Assembly: GCA_900555375.1 (NCBI GenBank)
Contig: USLC01000023.1
Span: 1 to 8,230, forward strand
DNA: 8,230 nt
Reading direction: 5' to 3'
DNA from: an uncultured Eubacteriales bacterium
Lineage (GTDB): Bacteria; Bacillota; Clostridia; Monoglobales; Monoglobaceae
Within the stretch, counting starts at the first letter, position 1, and each line of letters begins with the position of its first letter. Under the pieces are notes generated by a model that was not told the DNA's origin, made no database searches, and saw nothing but the letters and a program-made list of their open reading frames with translations. Of the stretch, positions 1 through 7,098 are shown piece by piece. The translations under genes and the position numbers were made by a program.

Positions 1-1001
1 GCGGTAAGCTGCCCTGTTGTAGGCATATACGGCGGACTGTTATGCAGCGCGCCGAAGACGGCAACCGTTTGGGGAAATATTTTTAAATAAATATATGTAA
101 GCAAGAAGGCGATTCCGCCCTGGGTAAGCTTGCCCGTAATGTATGATTTGGCAGACAGCCCCGACGGAATTATAATTGACATAACCTGTGCCGCCACGGA
201 CACCCCCGAAAAGGCGATAATTCCGGATATAACAGGAAGGGCGGACAGCCCGAATTTTGAAAGCAGTTCATACGTTCCGCCCGTTATTTCAAAGAAAGAA
301 TAAACGAACGGTCTTACTTCTCCCTGCGGCAATGCGGCGCAGAATACGCCGAAGATAACTACAAATCCGCAGATTTTTAATATCGAATCAACCGATTTTT
401 CTATTGCGCCGCCCAAACCATAAACAGCGTCTTTAAGACCCGAATCCTGCATTGCATAAGGCAATGCGCGCGTTTGGGTCTTTTCTTTTTTTATTCTGCC
501 GAAAACGATTCCCGTCAGAAAGGCGGATAAAATATGAATTATGTAAAGCAATACCCCTATGCGGAAGCTGCCGGACATCTGTACCCCGACCGCTCCTATT
601 ATAAACATCGGACCCGAATTATTGCAAAACGCAAGCATTCTTTCCGCCTCGCTCTTTGTACACTCTCCGCGGCTGTATAATGACGAGGCGCAGATGGCGC
701 CTACGGGATAGCCGCTTATAACTCCAAGCACAGCCGCGACCGCGCCCGAACCGGGAATGTTAAAAAGCGGACGCATTATTTTTGACAGATATCTGCCGGC
801 AAGCCCTGCCGCACCGAGAGAAATAAACATATTTGCACAGAATATAAACGGAAAAACAGACGGTATGACTGCATTTGCGCATAAAACAAGAGCGTTTTCC
901 GCCGCGGCCATAGTTTTTGACGGCATAATAAGCATTGCCGCCGTCATATATGTTATACAAATTATCACAAGCGTCTTTTTTAAATCCTTTCTTTCAGGCA
1001 T
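1..1001 (-). CDS. ylbJ: Sporulation integral membrane protein YlbJ-like (partial, 3' end outside window)
   Basis: Multi-pass membrane protein of the YlbJ / nucleoside-recognition (Gate-domain) type. In Bacillus subtilis YlbJ is a mother-cell protein needed for efficient sporulation; its transported substrate, if any, is unknown. The 333 visible codons have no stop, so the gene continues past the left edge; the B. subtilis protein is roughly 400 residues. Hydrophobic segments fall near residues 8-26, 40-64, 85-106, 132-170, 207-222, 255-280 and 295-315. Family-like signatures are GYPVGA (97-102) and FCNNSGP (125-131), where a small-residue turn precedes a membrane segment. The ATG at 1001 is chosen because GGGGGAAGAGG lies immediately upstream. 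The gene is divergent from yqfC across 131 bp, which suits shared sporulation timing. The alternative is another Gate-domain protein such as a SpmA/SpmB relative, but length and motif order favour YlbJ. Confidence 0.8.
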   Translation of the reverse strand, partial: MPERKDLKKTLVIICITYMTAAMLIMPSKTMAAAENALVLCANAVIPSVFPFIFCANMFISLGAAGLAGRYLSKIMRPLFNIPGSGAVAAVLGVISGYPVGAICASSLYSRGECTKSEAERMLAFCNNSGPMFIIGAVGVQMSGSFRIGVLLYIIHILSAFLTGIVFGRIKKEKTQTRALPYAMQDSGLKDAVYGLGGAIEKSVDSILKICGFVVIFGVFCAALPQGEVRPFVYSFFEITGGTYELLSKFGLSALPVISGIIAFSGVSVAAQVMSIIIPSGLSAKSYITGKLTQGGIAFLLTYIYLKIFPQTVAVFGALHNSPPYMPTTGQLT

Positions 1002-1045
1002 AGCCTCTTCCCCCTTTTAAAATTATTTATTCGCAAAATTATTTA

Positions 1046-1079
1046 ATTATTCATTTTTCACCGCGCATCGGCATAGAAA
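1046..1079 (+). promoter_or_regulatory. Candidate sigma-E-type promoter for yqfC-yqfD
   Basis: TCATTTT at 1051-1057 resembles the sigma-E -35 element (KMATATT, 6 of 7). After a 14-nt spacer, CATAGAAA at 1072-1079 resembles the -10 element (CATACAHT, 6 of 8). Transcription would start near 1086, leaving a leader of about 47 nt before yqfC. Sigma-E control is what is known for yqfC and yqfD in Bacillus. Reading the minus strand, GAATAAT (1052-1046) with AATAAATA (1031-1024) at the same 14-nt spacing is a weaker candidate for ylbJ, and its -35 would overlap the yqfC -35. The region is very A+T-rich, so chance matches are likely. Confidence 0.35.
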
Positions 1080-1120
1080 TTAGTGTTACACCGAAATTAA
1101 TTAAAGCTTTAAAACTAAAA

Positions 1121-1124
1121 AGGA
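1121..1124 (+). promoter_or_regulatory. Ribosome binding site deciding the yqfC start
   Basis: AGGA lies 8 nt before the ATG at 1133. The in-frame ATG at 1124 overlaps this site and has no properly spaced Shine-Dalgarno of its own, so 1133 is preferred. Confidence 0.7.
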
Positions 1125-1132
1125 TGATTTTA

Positions 1133-1429
1133 ATGAGTGAAAAGCGGCAAAATACGGACAATCGGTTCTCAATGCGCGAAAAAATTGCCGATGCGATAGA
1201 TATCTCAAAGGATATAATAATGGACACAGTTTTAATTCGTCTCATAGGCACGCACGAGGTCACTCTGGAAAATTACAAGGGAATCCTTGAATATTCCGAC
1301 AGGCAAATAAAGGTGAGGGCAAAACCAAAGTGTGTGTGCATACAGGGAAGCTCGCTTGAAATAATTTGTCTCACCGACGAACTTTTAAATATAAGAGGTT
1401 ATATAGAAAAAATATCATTTGTCAGCTGA
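1133..1429 (+). CDS. yqfC: Sporulation protein YqfC (YabP/YqfC family)
   Basis: Small soluble protein of the YabP/YqfC family, 98 residues, close to the usual family length. In Bacillus it is expressed in the mother cell and contributes to sporulation together with YqfD; its biochemical role is not established. The family pattern is visible: a central beta-rich stretch around ENYKGILEYSD (46-56), a short strand at 69-80, then the turn ELLNIRGYI (83-91) and a C-terminal strand ending in ISFVS. The ATG at 1133 is chosen over the one at 1124 because of the AGGA site. yqfD follows after 19 nt with its own strong ribosome binding site, so the two are almost certainly co-transcribed. Identification rests on sequence pattern plus the conserved yqfC-yqfD adjacency. 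Confidence 0.9.
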   Translation: MSEKRQNTDNRFSMREKIADAIDISKDIIMDTVLIRLIGTHEVTLENYKGILEYSDRQIKVRAKPKCVCIQGSSLEIICLTDELLNIRGYIEKISFVS

Positions 1430-1448
1430 AAAGGGGTGAACCTGATTT

Positions 1449-2657
1449 ATGGCGGGTATTTACGGATTTTTGTCGGGAATCCTTACGCTTCAGGCAGATG
1501 GACCGTTTACCGAAAGGCTGCTTAACATATGTATGCACAGAAATCTGCTTGTTACGGACGTAAAACGCTGCGGAAAGGACAGAGTGTTTTTTAAGACTGA
1601 TGTTGCTTCGTTTCGGCAGATGCATACACCCGTGCACCGTACAAAAACGCGAATAAGAATAAAGAAAAAAAGCGGTCTTCCGTTTATACTTAAGAGATTT
1701 AAAAAACGCACTCCCGCATTTGCGGGGCTTTTGATTATCATATGCGCAATTGCCTATGCTTCAACGCACGTAATGGGGATAACCGTCTTCGGAAACACAA
1801 AAACGGATACGCAGACAATCTGTGCCGCCCTCTCTGAATGCGGCTTAAAGCTTGGTGTTAAAACTTCTGATATAGATAACGACCTTGTCAGAAACAAAAT
1901 GATGAACAAGCTTGATAATCTTGCCTGGATAGGCATAAACGCAAACGGCTCACGAGTGTACATTGAAATAATTGAGAGGCTTGAAAAAGAGAACGGATTG
2001 GATAAGGATGCGGCGGCGTGCAATCTTATTGCGTCAAAAGACGGAATAATAGAAAAAACCGAGGTGCGCGACGGTCAAACTCTTGTAAAAAACGGTTCGG
2101 GCGTGCGTAAAGGTGATGTGCTTGTCAGCGGAATTATTGACAATCCGACAAACGGCTTCGGTTTTACAAAGGCAAGAGGTGAGGTCTATGCGGAGACAAG
2201 GTATACAAAAACGCGGGAATATAAGCTAAGCTACACCGAAAGTATCTTCACGGGTAAATCCAAGCGGAAATATAACTTAAAAATAATGAATCTTGAGCTT
2301 CCGCTGTACTTTAACGGGCGTCCTCCTTATCAAAAATTTACGGCGTCGGAGGACATAAAAGAATATCGCGTGCCCGTTGATATAGTTCCGTCGGTTTTTA
2401 TCAGAAAAGACGAGTATCTGGAATATTATGACGAAGAAAAGACGCGGACAATCAGCGAAGCCGTTGAAACGGGAGTATCTGAGCTTACACAGGAATTAAA
2501 GCAGGAGCTGCCAGAGGGAGCGGCGATAAAAGACCAAAAAATAAGCCACACCCTGACCGAACACGGAGGTGTGGAGGTTACCGCCGAGCTGATATGCAGC
2601 GAAAATATAGCCGTCGAATCGATAATAGAAACTCCGATGCTAAAAGGTGAGGAATAA
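1449..2657 (+). CDS. yqfD: Sporulation protein YqfD
   Basis: Sporulation membrane protein of the YqfD family, 402 residues against about 400 in Bacillus. The N-terminal cytoplasmic region (1-88) includes a basic patch, RIRIKKKSGLPFILKR (68-83), typical of the family. A single transmembrane segment follows at about 90-107, then a large region predicted outside the membrane. That region starts with a VMGITVFGN motif (108-116) and a POTRA-like stretch with a conserved LAWIGI core. Known phenotypes place YqfD in sporulation, but its molecular function is unresolved. The start has AAGGGGTGA at 1431-1439, 9 nt before the ATG. The last codons and stop lie inside a terminator hairpin. In Bacillus and many relatives phoH follows yqfD; here the convergent leuS does, so the usual phoH-ybeY-era neighbours are absent on this side. 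Confidence 0.92.
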   Translation: MAGIYGFLSGILTLQADGPFTERLLNICMHRNLLVTDVKRCGKDRVFFKTDVASFRQMHTPVHRTKTRIRIKKKSGLPFILKRFKKRTPAFAGLLIIICAIAYASTHVMGITVFGNTKTDTQTICAALSECGLKLGVKTSDIDNDLVRNKMMNKLDNLAWIGINANGSRVYIEIIERLEKENGLDKDAAACNLIASKDGIIEKTEVRDGQTLVKNGSGVRKGDVLVSGIIDNPTNGFGFTKARGEVYAETRYTKTREYKLSYTESIFTGKSKRKYNLKIMNLELPLYFNGRPPYQKFTASEDIKEYRVPVDIVPSVFIRKDEYLEYYDEEKTRTISEAVETGVSELTQELKQELPEGAAIKDQKISHTLTEHGGVEVTAELICSENIAVESIIETPMLKGEE

Positions 2658-2670
2658 TCCTCACCTTTTA
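2641..2670. terminator. Bidirectional intrinsic terminator between yqfD and leuS
   Basis: A perfect inverted repeat: TAAAAGGTGAGGA at 2641-2653, loop ATAA at 2654-2657, TCCTCACCTTTTA at 2658-2670. The 8-bp G+C-containing core (GGTGAGGA) is flanked by A's on one side and T's on the other, so either strand gives a stem followed by a short U run. It contains the yqfD stop codon (TAA, 2655-2657) and ends 6 nt beyond the leuS stop. The U tract is only four long in each direction, so efficiency may be modest. Confidence 0.88.
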
Positions 2671-2676
2671 AATCTC

Positions 2677-5142
2677 TTATTTTACAACAATATTTATAAG
2701 CTTTTTGGGAACAGCAATAACCTTTACTATCTGCTTTCCGTCAATAAGAGCCGAAACCTTTTCGCTTTCAAGCGCAAGCTTCTTCATCTCTTCCGGACTA
2801 AGCTCGGGCGAAACAACCATTTTATCGCGTATCTTGCCGTTGATTTGAAGAACAATCTCTATTTCGTTCACTACAAGAGCCGTTTCGTCTGCCTCGGGCC
2901 AGCTGTGAACCGAAAGCTTGTCCTTGTGTCCCGAAATCTCCCAAAGCTCTGACGTAATGTGCGGAACAAAAGGATAAAGCAAAAGAATCAGGCTGTCGAT
3001 TGCTTCTGTTATAACGGCTTTGTTATAATCCGAAGCTTTTTCTTTATATACATAAAGCGAGTTAACCATCTCCATAACGGCGCTGATTGCCGTGTTAAAG
3101 CTGAAGCGGTTACAGTTCTCGGTAACCCTCTTTATCGCCGAATTTACCGCAAATCTTAAATCCTTATCTTCCTTTGACAGCTTTGAAGAATCGATTTTTT
3201 CATCAGTCATATATTCCTTAAGGTCATCGACCACTCTCCAAACTCTGTTTAAGAATCTGTATGCGCCCTCAACCGCGGTGTCGTTCCAGTCAAGGTCTCT
3301 TTCGGGCGGAGCGGCAAAAAGAATAAACAATCTTGCCGTATCGGCGCCGTATTTTGAAATTATCTCTTCGGGGCTTACAACGTTGCCGAGAGATTTTGAC
3401 ATCTTTGTACCGTCTTTTAAAACCATTCCCTGTGTTAAAAGATTCTCAAACGGCTCATCGCAGCCGATATATCCCAAGTCATACAAAACCTTGGTGAAAA
3501 ATCTTGCATACAAAAGATGCAAAATAGCGTGCTCGACACCGCCGATATATTGGTCAACGTTCATCCAATAATCGGTCTTTTCCTTTGAAAAAGGCATTTC
3601 CGTGTTATGAGGGTCACAGTATCTCATAAAGTACCAGGACGAGCATACAAAAGTATCCATTGTATCGGTCTCGCGTTTTGCGGGACCGCCGCACTTGGGG
3701 CAGGTTGTGTTTACAAATTCGGGGCATTCGCTGAGCGGCGATTTACCCTGTCCCGTAAATCTAACATTTTCGGGAAGCATAACGGGCAGCTCGCTTTCGG
3801 GGATTTCAACAGTTCCGCACTTTTTGCAGTAAACAACGGGAATCGGCGCACCCCAATAACGCTGACGCGAAATAAGCCAGTCGCGGAGACGGAAGTTAAT
3901 CTTCTTTTCTCCAAAGCCGTTTGCTTCAGCATAAGCAATCATCTTCGGCAGAGCTTCTTTGTTTGCCATACCGCTGAATTTATCAGAGTTAACCAAAATT
4001 CCCTCAGCCGCAAATGCTTCGGTAAGGCTTCCCTCTTCCACTTCTTTTCCATCGGGCGAAATAACAACGCGTATAGGCAAATTATACTTCTTTGCAAAGT
4101 CAAAGTCGCGCTGATCGTGTGCGGGCACGCCCATAACAACGCCTGTTCCGTAATCAACAAAAACGTAGTTTGCAAGATAAAGCGGTATCTTCTCGCCGCT
4201 GAACGGGTTAATCACATATGTACCCGTAAATACGCCCTCTTTTTCAGTATCCGTTGCAGAGCGTACAATTTCGCTTTGAGACTGAACCTTTTTGATAAAA
4301 TCGCGGCACTCGGCTTCCTGCGGCTTGCCTGAAATAAGCTCGTCAACTACAGGGTGTTCAGGCGCGATGACCATATAAGATACGCCGTAAATAGTGTCGG
4401 GGCGCGTTGTAAATACTGTAAGAGTTTTGTCGCTTCCGTCAACTTTAAACTTAAGCTCGGCGCCCTCACTTCTGCCAATCCAGTTTGTCTGCATCGAACG
4501 AACCTTGTCGGGCCAGCCGTCAAGCTTATCTATATCATCAAGCAGCTTCTGCGCATAATCGGTAATCTTAAAGAACCATTGTTCCAAATCTTTTTTGCCG
4601 ACCTCGCTCTTACAGCGTTCGCACTTTCCGTTTACAACCTGCTCGTTTGCAAGAACGGTTTGACAGGACGGACACCAGTTTACATAAGATTTTTTCTTGT
4701 AAGCAAGCCCGTTTTTATAAAGCTGCAAGAACATCCACTGTGTAAACTTGTAGTAATCCGGCTTAGCGGTGGCAACCTCTCTGTCCCAGTCGTAGCTGAA
4801 GCCGAGACGTTTAAGTTGACCGCGCATATTGTCGATATTTGACCAAGTCCAGTCAGCCGGCGGAGTTCCGTGCTTAATCGCGGCATTCTCGGCAGGCAGA
4901 CCGAAGGAGTCCCACCCCATAGGATGCAGAACGTTAAAGCCTCTCATTTTTTTATATCTGGCAACAACATCACCTATAGAATAGTTGCGGACGTGTCCCA
5001 TATGCAGGTTTCCCGATGGGTAAGGGAACATCTCAAGAGCGTAATATTTAGGCTTATTTGTGTCCTCAGAAATTTTAAATTCCCCTGTTTCCTCCCATAT
5101 TTGCTGCCACTTTTTTTCGATTGAATCAAAATCGTATTTCAA
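2677..5142 (-). CDS. leuS: Leucyl-tRNA synthetase
   Basis: Class I aminoacyl-tRNA synthetase that charges tRNA-Leu with leucine using ATP, in the cytoplasm; 821 residues, normal for the bacterial enzyme. The Rossmann catalytic core has HMGH at 47-50 and KMSKS at 580-584. The CP1 editing domain carries TTRPDT (245-250, where T250 corresponds to the E. coli T252 specificity threonine) and AHDQRDFDFA (341-350), so proofreading should be intact. CxxC pairs at 157/160 with 174/177, and at 439/442 with 481/484, suggest two zinc-binding modules. The anticodon-binding helical domain and C-terminal domain complete the protein. The start is TTG at 5142, supported by GGAGG at 5150-5154 and by the family N-terminus (KYDFDSIEKKW); the in-frame ATG at 5244 would add 34 residues overlapping rsfS. 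It is last in its gene run. No T-box leader fits in the 56-nt gap before it. Confidence 0.99.
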   Translation of the reverse strand: MKYDFDSIEKKWQQIWEETGEFKISEDTNKPKYYALEMFPYPSGNLHMGHVRNYSIGDVVARYKKMRGFNVLHPMGWDSFGLPAENAAIKHGTPPADWTWSNIDNMRGQLKRLGFSYDWDREVATAKPDYYKFTQWMFLQLYKNGLAYKKKSYVNWCPSCQTVLANEQVVNGKCERCKSEVGKKDLEQWFFKITDYAQKLLDDIDKLDGWPDKVRSMQTNWIGRSEGAELKFKVDGSDKTLTVFTTRPDTIYGVSYMVIAPEHPVVDELISGKPQEAECRDFIKKVQSQSEIVRSATDTEKEGVFTGTYVINPFSGEKIPLYLANYVFVDYGTGVVMGVPAHDQRDFDFAKKYNLPIRVVISPDGKEVEEGSLTEAFAAEGILVNSDKFSGMANKEALPKMIAYAEANGFGEKKINFRLRDWLISRQRYWGAPIPVVYCKKCGTVEIPESELPVMLPENVRFTGQGKSPLSECPEFVNTTCPKCGGPAKRETDTMDTFVCSSWYFMRYCDPHNTEMPFSKEKTDYWMNVDQYIGGVEHAILHLLYARFFTKVLYDLGYIGCDEPFENLLTQGMVLKDGTKMSKSLGNVVSPEEIISKYGADTARLFILFAAPPERDLDWNDTAVEGAYRFLNRVWRVVDDLKEYMTDEKIDSSKLSKEDKDLRFAVNSAIKRVTENCNRFSFNTAISAVMEMVNSLYVYKEKASDYNKAVITEAIDSLILLLYPFVPHITSELWEISGHKDKLSVHSWPEADETALVVNEIEIVLQINGKIRDKMVVSPELSPEEMKKLALESEKVSALIDGKQIVKVIAVPKKLINIVVK

Positions 5143-5149
5143 CTTAATT

Positions 5150-5154
5150 CCTCC
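5150..5154 (-). promoter_or_regulatory. Ribosome binding site deciding the TTG start of leuS
   Basis: GGAGG on the minus strand lies 7 nt before the TTG at 5142. No competing ATG with a site of similar quality is seen nearby, and translation from the TTG gives the standard LeuRS N-terminus. Confidence 0.85.
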
Positions 5155-5198
5155 AGTCTGTATTTTCGTCGTTAAATCCGTGATTTTATAGTCCCGTA

Positions 5199-5555
5199 TC
5201 AATCCAAAAGCTCTGAAACATCTACCGGAACAGCGTCCTGCCAAACGTGCTCGATGTTATAAAAACGCCTTGTTTCGGGCTGAAAAATATGAACAATAAC
5301 ATCATCAAAGCCAAGCAGAATCCATTCGCCACTTCTGTAGCCTTCTTTATTCACGTGAAACATCGGAAGCTTTGCAAGCTCGTCCTCAAGATTATCGCAA
5401 AGCGCCTGAGTTTGCCGCGCGGTGTTGCCCGTCGCTATAACAAAGTAATCAGCCATTGTTGTAAGCGCGCTAACGTTTAGCACACTGATGTCGGATGCTT
5501 TTTTATTGTTAAGTATTTCAACTATCTTATTAACCGCATTGTTTTCGCAAGCCAT
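5199..5555 (-). CDS. rsfS: Ribosome silencing factor RsfS
   Basis: RsfS (RsfA/YbeB/Iojap family) binds ribosomal protein uL14 on the large subunit and blocks subunit joining, lowering translation in stationary phase or starvation. The protein has 118 residues, the usual length. Family features are ADYFVIATGN (35-44), the TARQTQAL helix start (45-52), EGYRSGEWILL (71-81), VIVHIF (86-91) and the C-terminal RRFYNIEHVWQDA (96-108). One oddity: the segment usually reading like WILLD(F/Y)GD reads WILLGFDD here, with Gly at 82 and Asp at 84. The start ATG at 5555 has GGAGA at 5562-5566. The gene lies 24 nt after the LCP gene and 56 nt before leuS, within the common clostridial nadD-yqeK-LCP-rsfS-leuS order. 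Confidence 0.97.
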   Translation of the reverse strand: MACENNAVNKIVEILNNKKASDISVLNVSALTTMADYFVIATGNTARQTQALCDNLEDELAKLPMFHVNKEGYRSGEWILLGFDDVIVHIFQPETRRFYNIEHVWQDAVPVDVSELLD

Positions 5556-5579
5556 CTTATTTCTCCATTCTTTAAATCT

Positions 5580-6503
5580 TTATTTTACAAAATTCTGTGA
5601 AATCATTTCGTTTGCCGCATTTTGGTCACAAACAAAGTAAGAGACACCGCCTATGTACTTGCCGCCTCCCGGAAGGGTGCAGAACTTTACGTTTGACGAG
5701 CAAGCCACCATATCCCTTAAAACCCCTGTCAGTTCGGAACCGAGATTGGTTTTGCTGTGCTTTTTAACAGCAACGAGAACAGCGGGAAGTCTTACAATAC
5801 CCGCGGGACTTTTAATTTTTTTAATAACCGCCGAGTATAGAAGCTTTTGGGTATCGATTCGCCCCATATCGCCGTCAGCATAGCCTGTCCCGTCGTTGTT
5901 TTTTCTGAATCTCATAAACATTTGGGCGTGCTCTCCGTCAAGCTTCTGCTTACCGGGCTGAAGGTCTATAACAAGGTTTTGAACGGGGTCGGTATAATTC
6001 ATACGTATGGGGACGTCAACGGTAACTCCGCCGAGAGCGTCAACGATATCGTTAAATCCGTCAAAGCTGACCATAATATAACCGTCGGGTTTAATGCCTG
6101 TTACCTGATTAATTTCATTTCTCATACAGTCAAATCCAGAAAAGAATGCCGAATTTATCTTTTTGTCATTCCTGTTATTCTGAATCTTCGTATCACGCGG
6201 AATCTGCAATATATTAAGTTCGTTTGTGTATCTGTTAATCTGGCACAGTAAAATCAGGTCGGTTCTGTAGCCGCCCTCATCAACGCCCGCAACGACAATG
6301 TTTCTCACAGGCTGAGAAGCCGCGCCGAGCATACTGAACTTTTGACCCGTGGACAGCGAAACCAAAAAGGTTATAATCATCCACACAAAAACTGCAAGCA
6401 AAATAAGAAACACAAAAAATCTGCCGGGGTTTTTAAGCTTCCGCTTCTTTTGCGGAGCAGGATTATATTCGGGCTGACAGCCGCCTGGATTCACTTCTCT
6501 CAA
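5580..6503 (-). CDS. LytR-CpsA-Psr (LCP) family cell-wall anionic polymer ligase
   Basis: LCP proteins transfer lipid-linked anionic glycopolymers, such as teichoic acid or capsule, onto peptidoglycan at the outer face of the membrane. The protein has 307 residues. A basic, proline-containing cytoplasmic N-terminus (1-28) is followed by one transmembrane segment (about 29-50) and an extracellular LCP domain. Motifs seen are GVD...YRTD (73-82), QIPRDT (100-105), KINSAF (115-120), LGGV (157-160), LDGEHAQMFMRFR (188-200) and GRID.QK (214-220), which include the Asp and Arg residues that bind the pyrophosphate and metal in known structures. No extra C-terminal domain is present. The start is TTG at 6503 with AGGAGG at 6512-6517. 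The gene begins 19 nt after yqeK. LCP paralogues cannot be told apart from sequence alone, so no symbol is given and the polymer is unknown. Confidence 0.95.
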   Translation of the reverse strand: MREVNPGGCQPEYNPAPQKKRKLKNPGRFFVFLILLAVFVWMIITFLVSLSTGQKFSMLGAASQPVRNIVVAGVDEGGYRTDLILLCQINRYTNELNILQIPRDTKIQNNRNDKKINSAFFSGFDCMRNEINQVTGIKPDGYIMVSFDGFNDIVDALGGVTVDVPIRMNYTDPVQNLVIDLQPGKQKLDGEHAQMFMRFRKNNDGTGYADGDMGRIDTQKLLYSAVIKKIKSPAGIVRLPAVLVAVKKHSKTNLGSELTGVLRDMVACSSNVKFCTLPGGGKYIGGVSYFVCDQNAANEMISQNFVK

Positions 6504-6511
6504 ATTTACCG

Positions 6512-6517
6512 CCTCCT
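6512..6517 (-). promoter_or_regulatory. Ribosome binding site deciding the TTG start of the LCP gene
   Basis: A full AGGAGG lies 8 nt before the TTG at 6503, just after the yqeK stop codon. It marks the start clearly even though the codon is not ATG. Confidence 0.85.
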
Positions 6518-6522
6518 GACAG

Positions 6523-7098
6523 TTACTTATCTTTGTGCAATATCAGATAATTCCTTGCGTGTACGGTGTCGGGATGAAACATCTTTTTTTCCTGAAGCAG
6601 TTCCTCAATAGTAAAATCAAGTCCCATAAGTATCGCCGCGTCAATATCCTTATACGCAAGTTCGCGGAGTTCGTCCACTCCGTCAAAGCTGCGGTTGGGC
6701 TCTATATAATCGGCTATATAAATTATTTTTGTCAATATACTCATATCAGCCTTGGCGGTTGTGTGATATTTAATTGCGTCAAGTATCTCCGCATCGTATA
6801 TTCCGAACTCGGTTTGGGCAAAACACGCGCCGAGGTGAGCGTGAAGAAGCTTGGGAACATTGTACGTTACAGAATCGAGATATATTCCGAATTTGTCCTG
6901 AATCAGCTCTCTTGCTTCGTCCGGTTTGACTTCCTTTGCCACATCGTGTACAAGTCCTGCGATATATGCTTTATTTACGTCCGCATTGTATCTTTCGGCA
7001 AGCTTTTTTGCCTCATCCGCAACACCGAGAGAGTGCGTATAGCGCTTATCGCTTAACTTAAGACGCAAATAATTCATAATTTTATTTTCTTCCATCAT
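6523..7098 (-). CDS. yqeK: YqeK-type HD-domain Ap4A hydrolase (symmetrical)
   Basis: HD-superfamily metalloenzyme of the YqeK family. Members hydrolyse diadenosine tetraphosphate to two ADP in the cytoplasm and replace ApaH in many Gram-positives. From the chosen start it has 191 residues, the usual length. Candidate metal-binding residues in order are H22 (THSLGVA), H51-D52 (LVHDVAKE), H86/H88 (LLHAHLG), H112 (KYHTTA) and D130 (YIADYIEPNR); all expected HD positions appear filled. The ATG at 7098 is preferred because GGAG at 7108-7111 lies 9 nt upstream; the ATG at 7107 would abut that site, and 7095 is also possible. The start overlaps the end of nadD by 17 nt, suggesting translational coupling. 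The nadD-yqeK pair is very common in Firmicutes. Confidence 0.94.
   Translation of the reverse strand: MMEENKIMNYLRLKLSDKRYTHSLGVADEAKKLAERYNADVNKAYIAGLVHDVAKEVKPDEARELIQDKFGIYLDSVTYNVPKLLHAHLGACFAQTEFGIYDAEILDAIKYHTTAKADMSILTKIIYIADYIEPNRSFDGVDELRELAYKDIDAAILMGLDFTIEELLQEKKMFHPDTVHARNYLILHKDK

Noticed and set aside
1101..1112. 12-bp palindrome TTAAAGCTTTAA in the yqfC leader
   Set aside because: Such A+T-rich palindromes arise easily in this intergenic region and it matches no operator I recognise. Only conservation across relatives would revive it.
1713..1726. Short hairpin CCCGCATTTGCGGG followed by a weak T run within yqfD
   Set aside because: The stem is only 5-6 bp, it lies within conserved coding sequence before the transmembrane segment, and no real U tract follows.
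3607..4332. A 241-codon open frame on the plus strand opposite leuS
   Set aside because: It lies wholly antisense to the unmistakable LeuRS reading frame, its product shows no domain pattern, and no ribosome site or promoter stands out. It is a shadow frame.
5143..5244. In-frame N-terminal extension of LeuRS starting at the ATG at 5244
   Set aside because: It would add 34 residues with no family similarity, overlap the rsfS end, and ignore the strong GGAGG-TTG start at 5142.
6535..7056. A 173-codon open frame on the plus strand opposite yqeK
   Set aside because: The minus strand encodes a complete YqeK with all HD residues. The antisense product is Cys/Tyr/Ile-rich with no recognisable fold.
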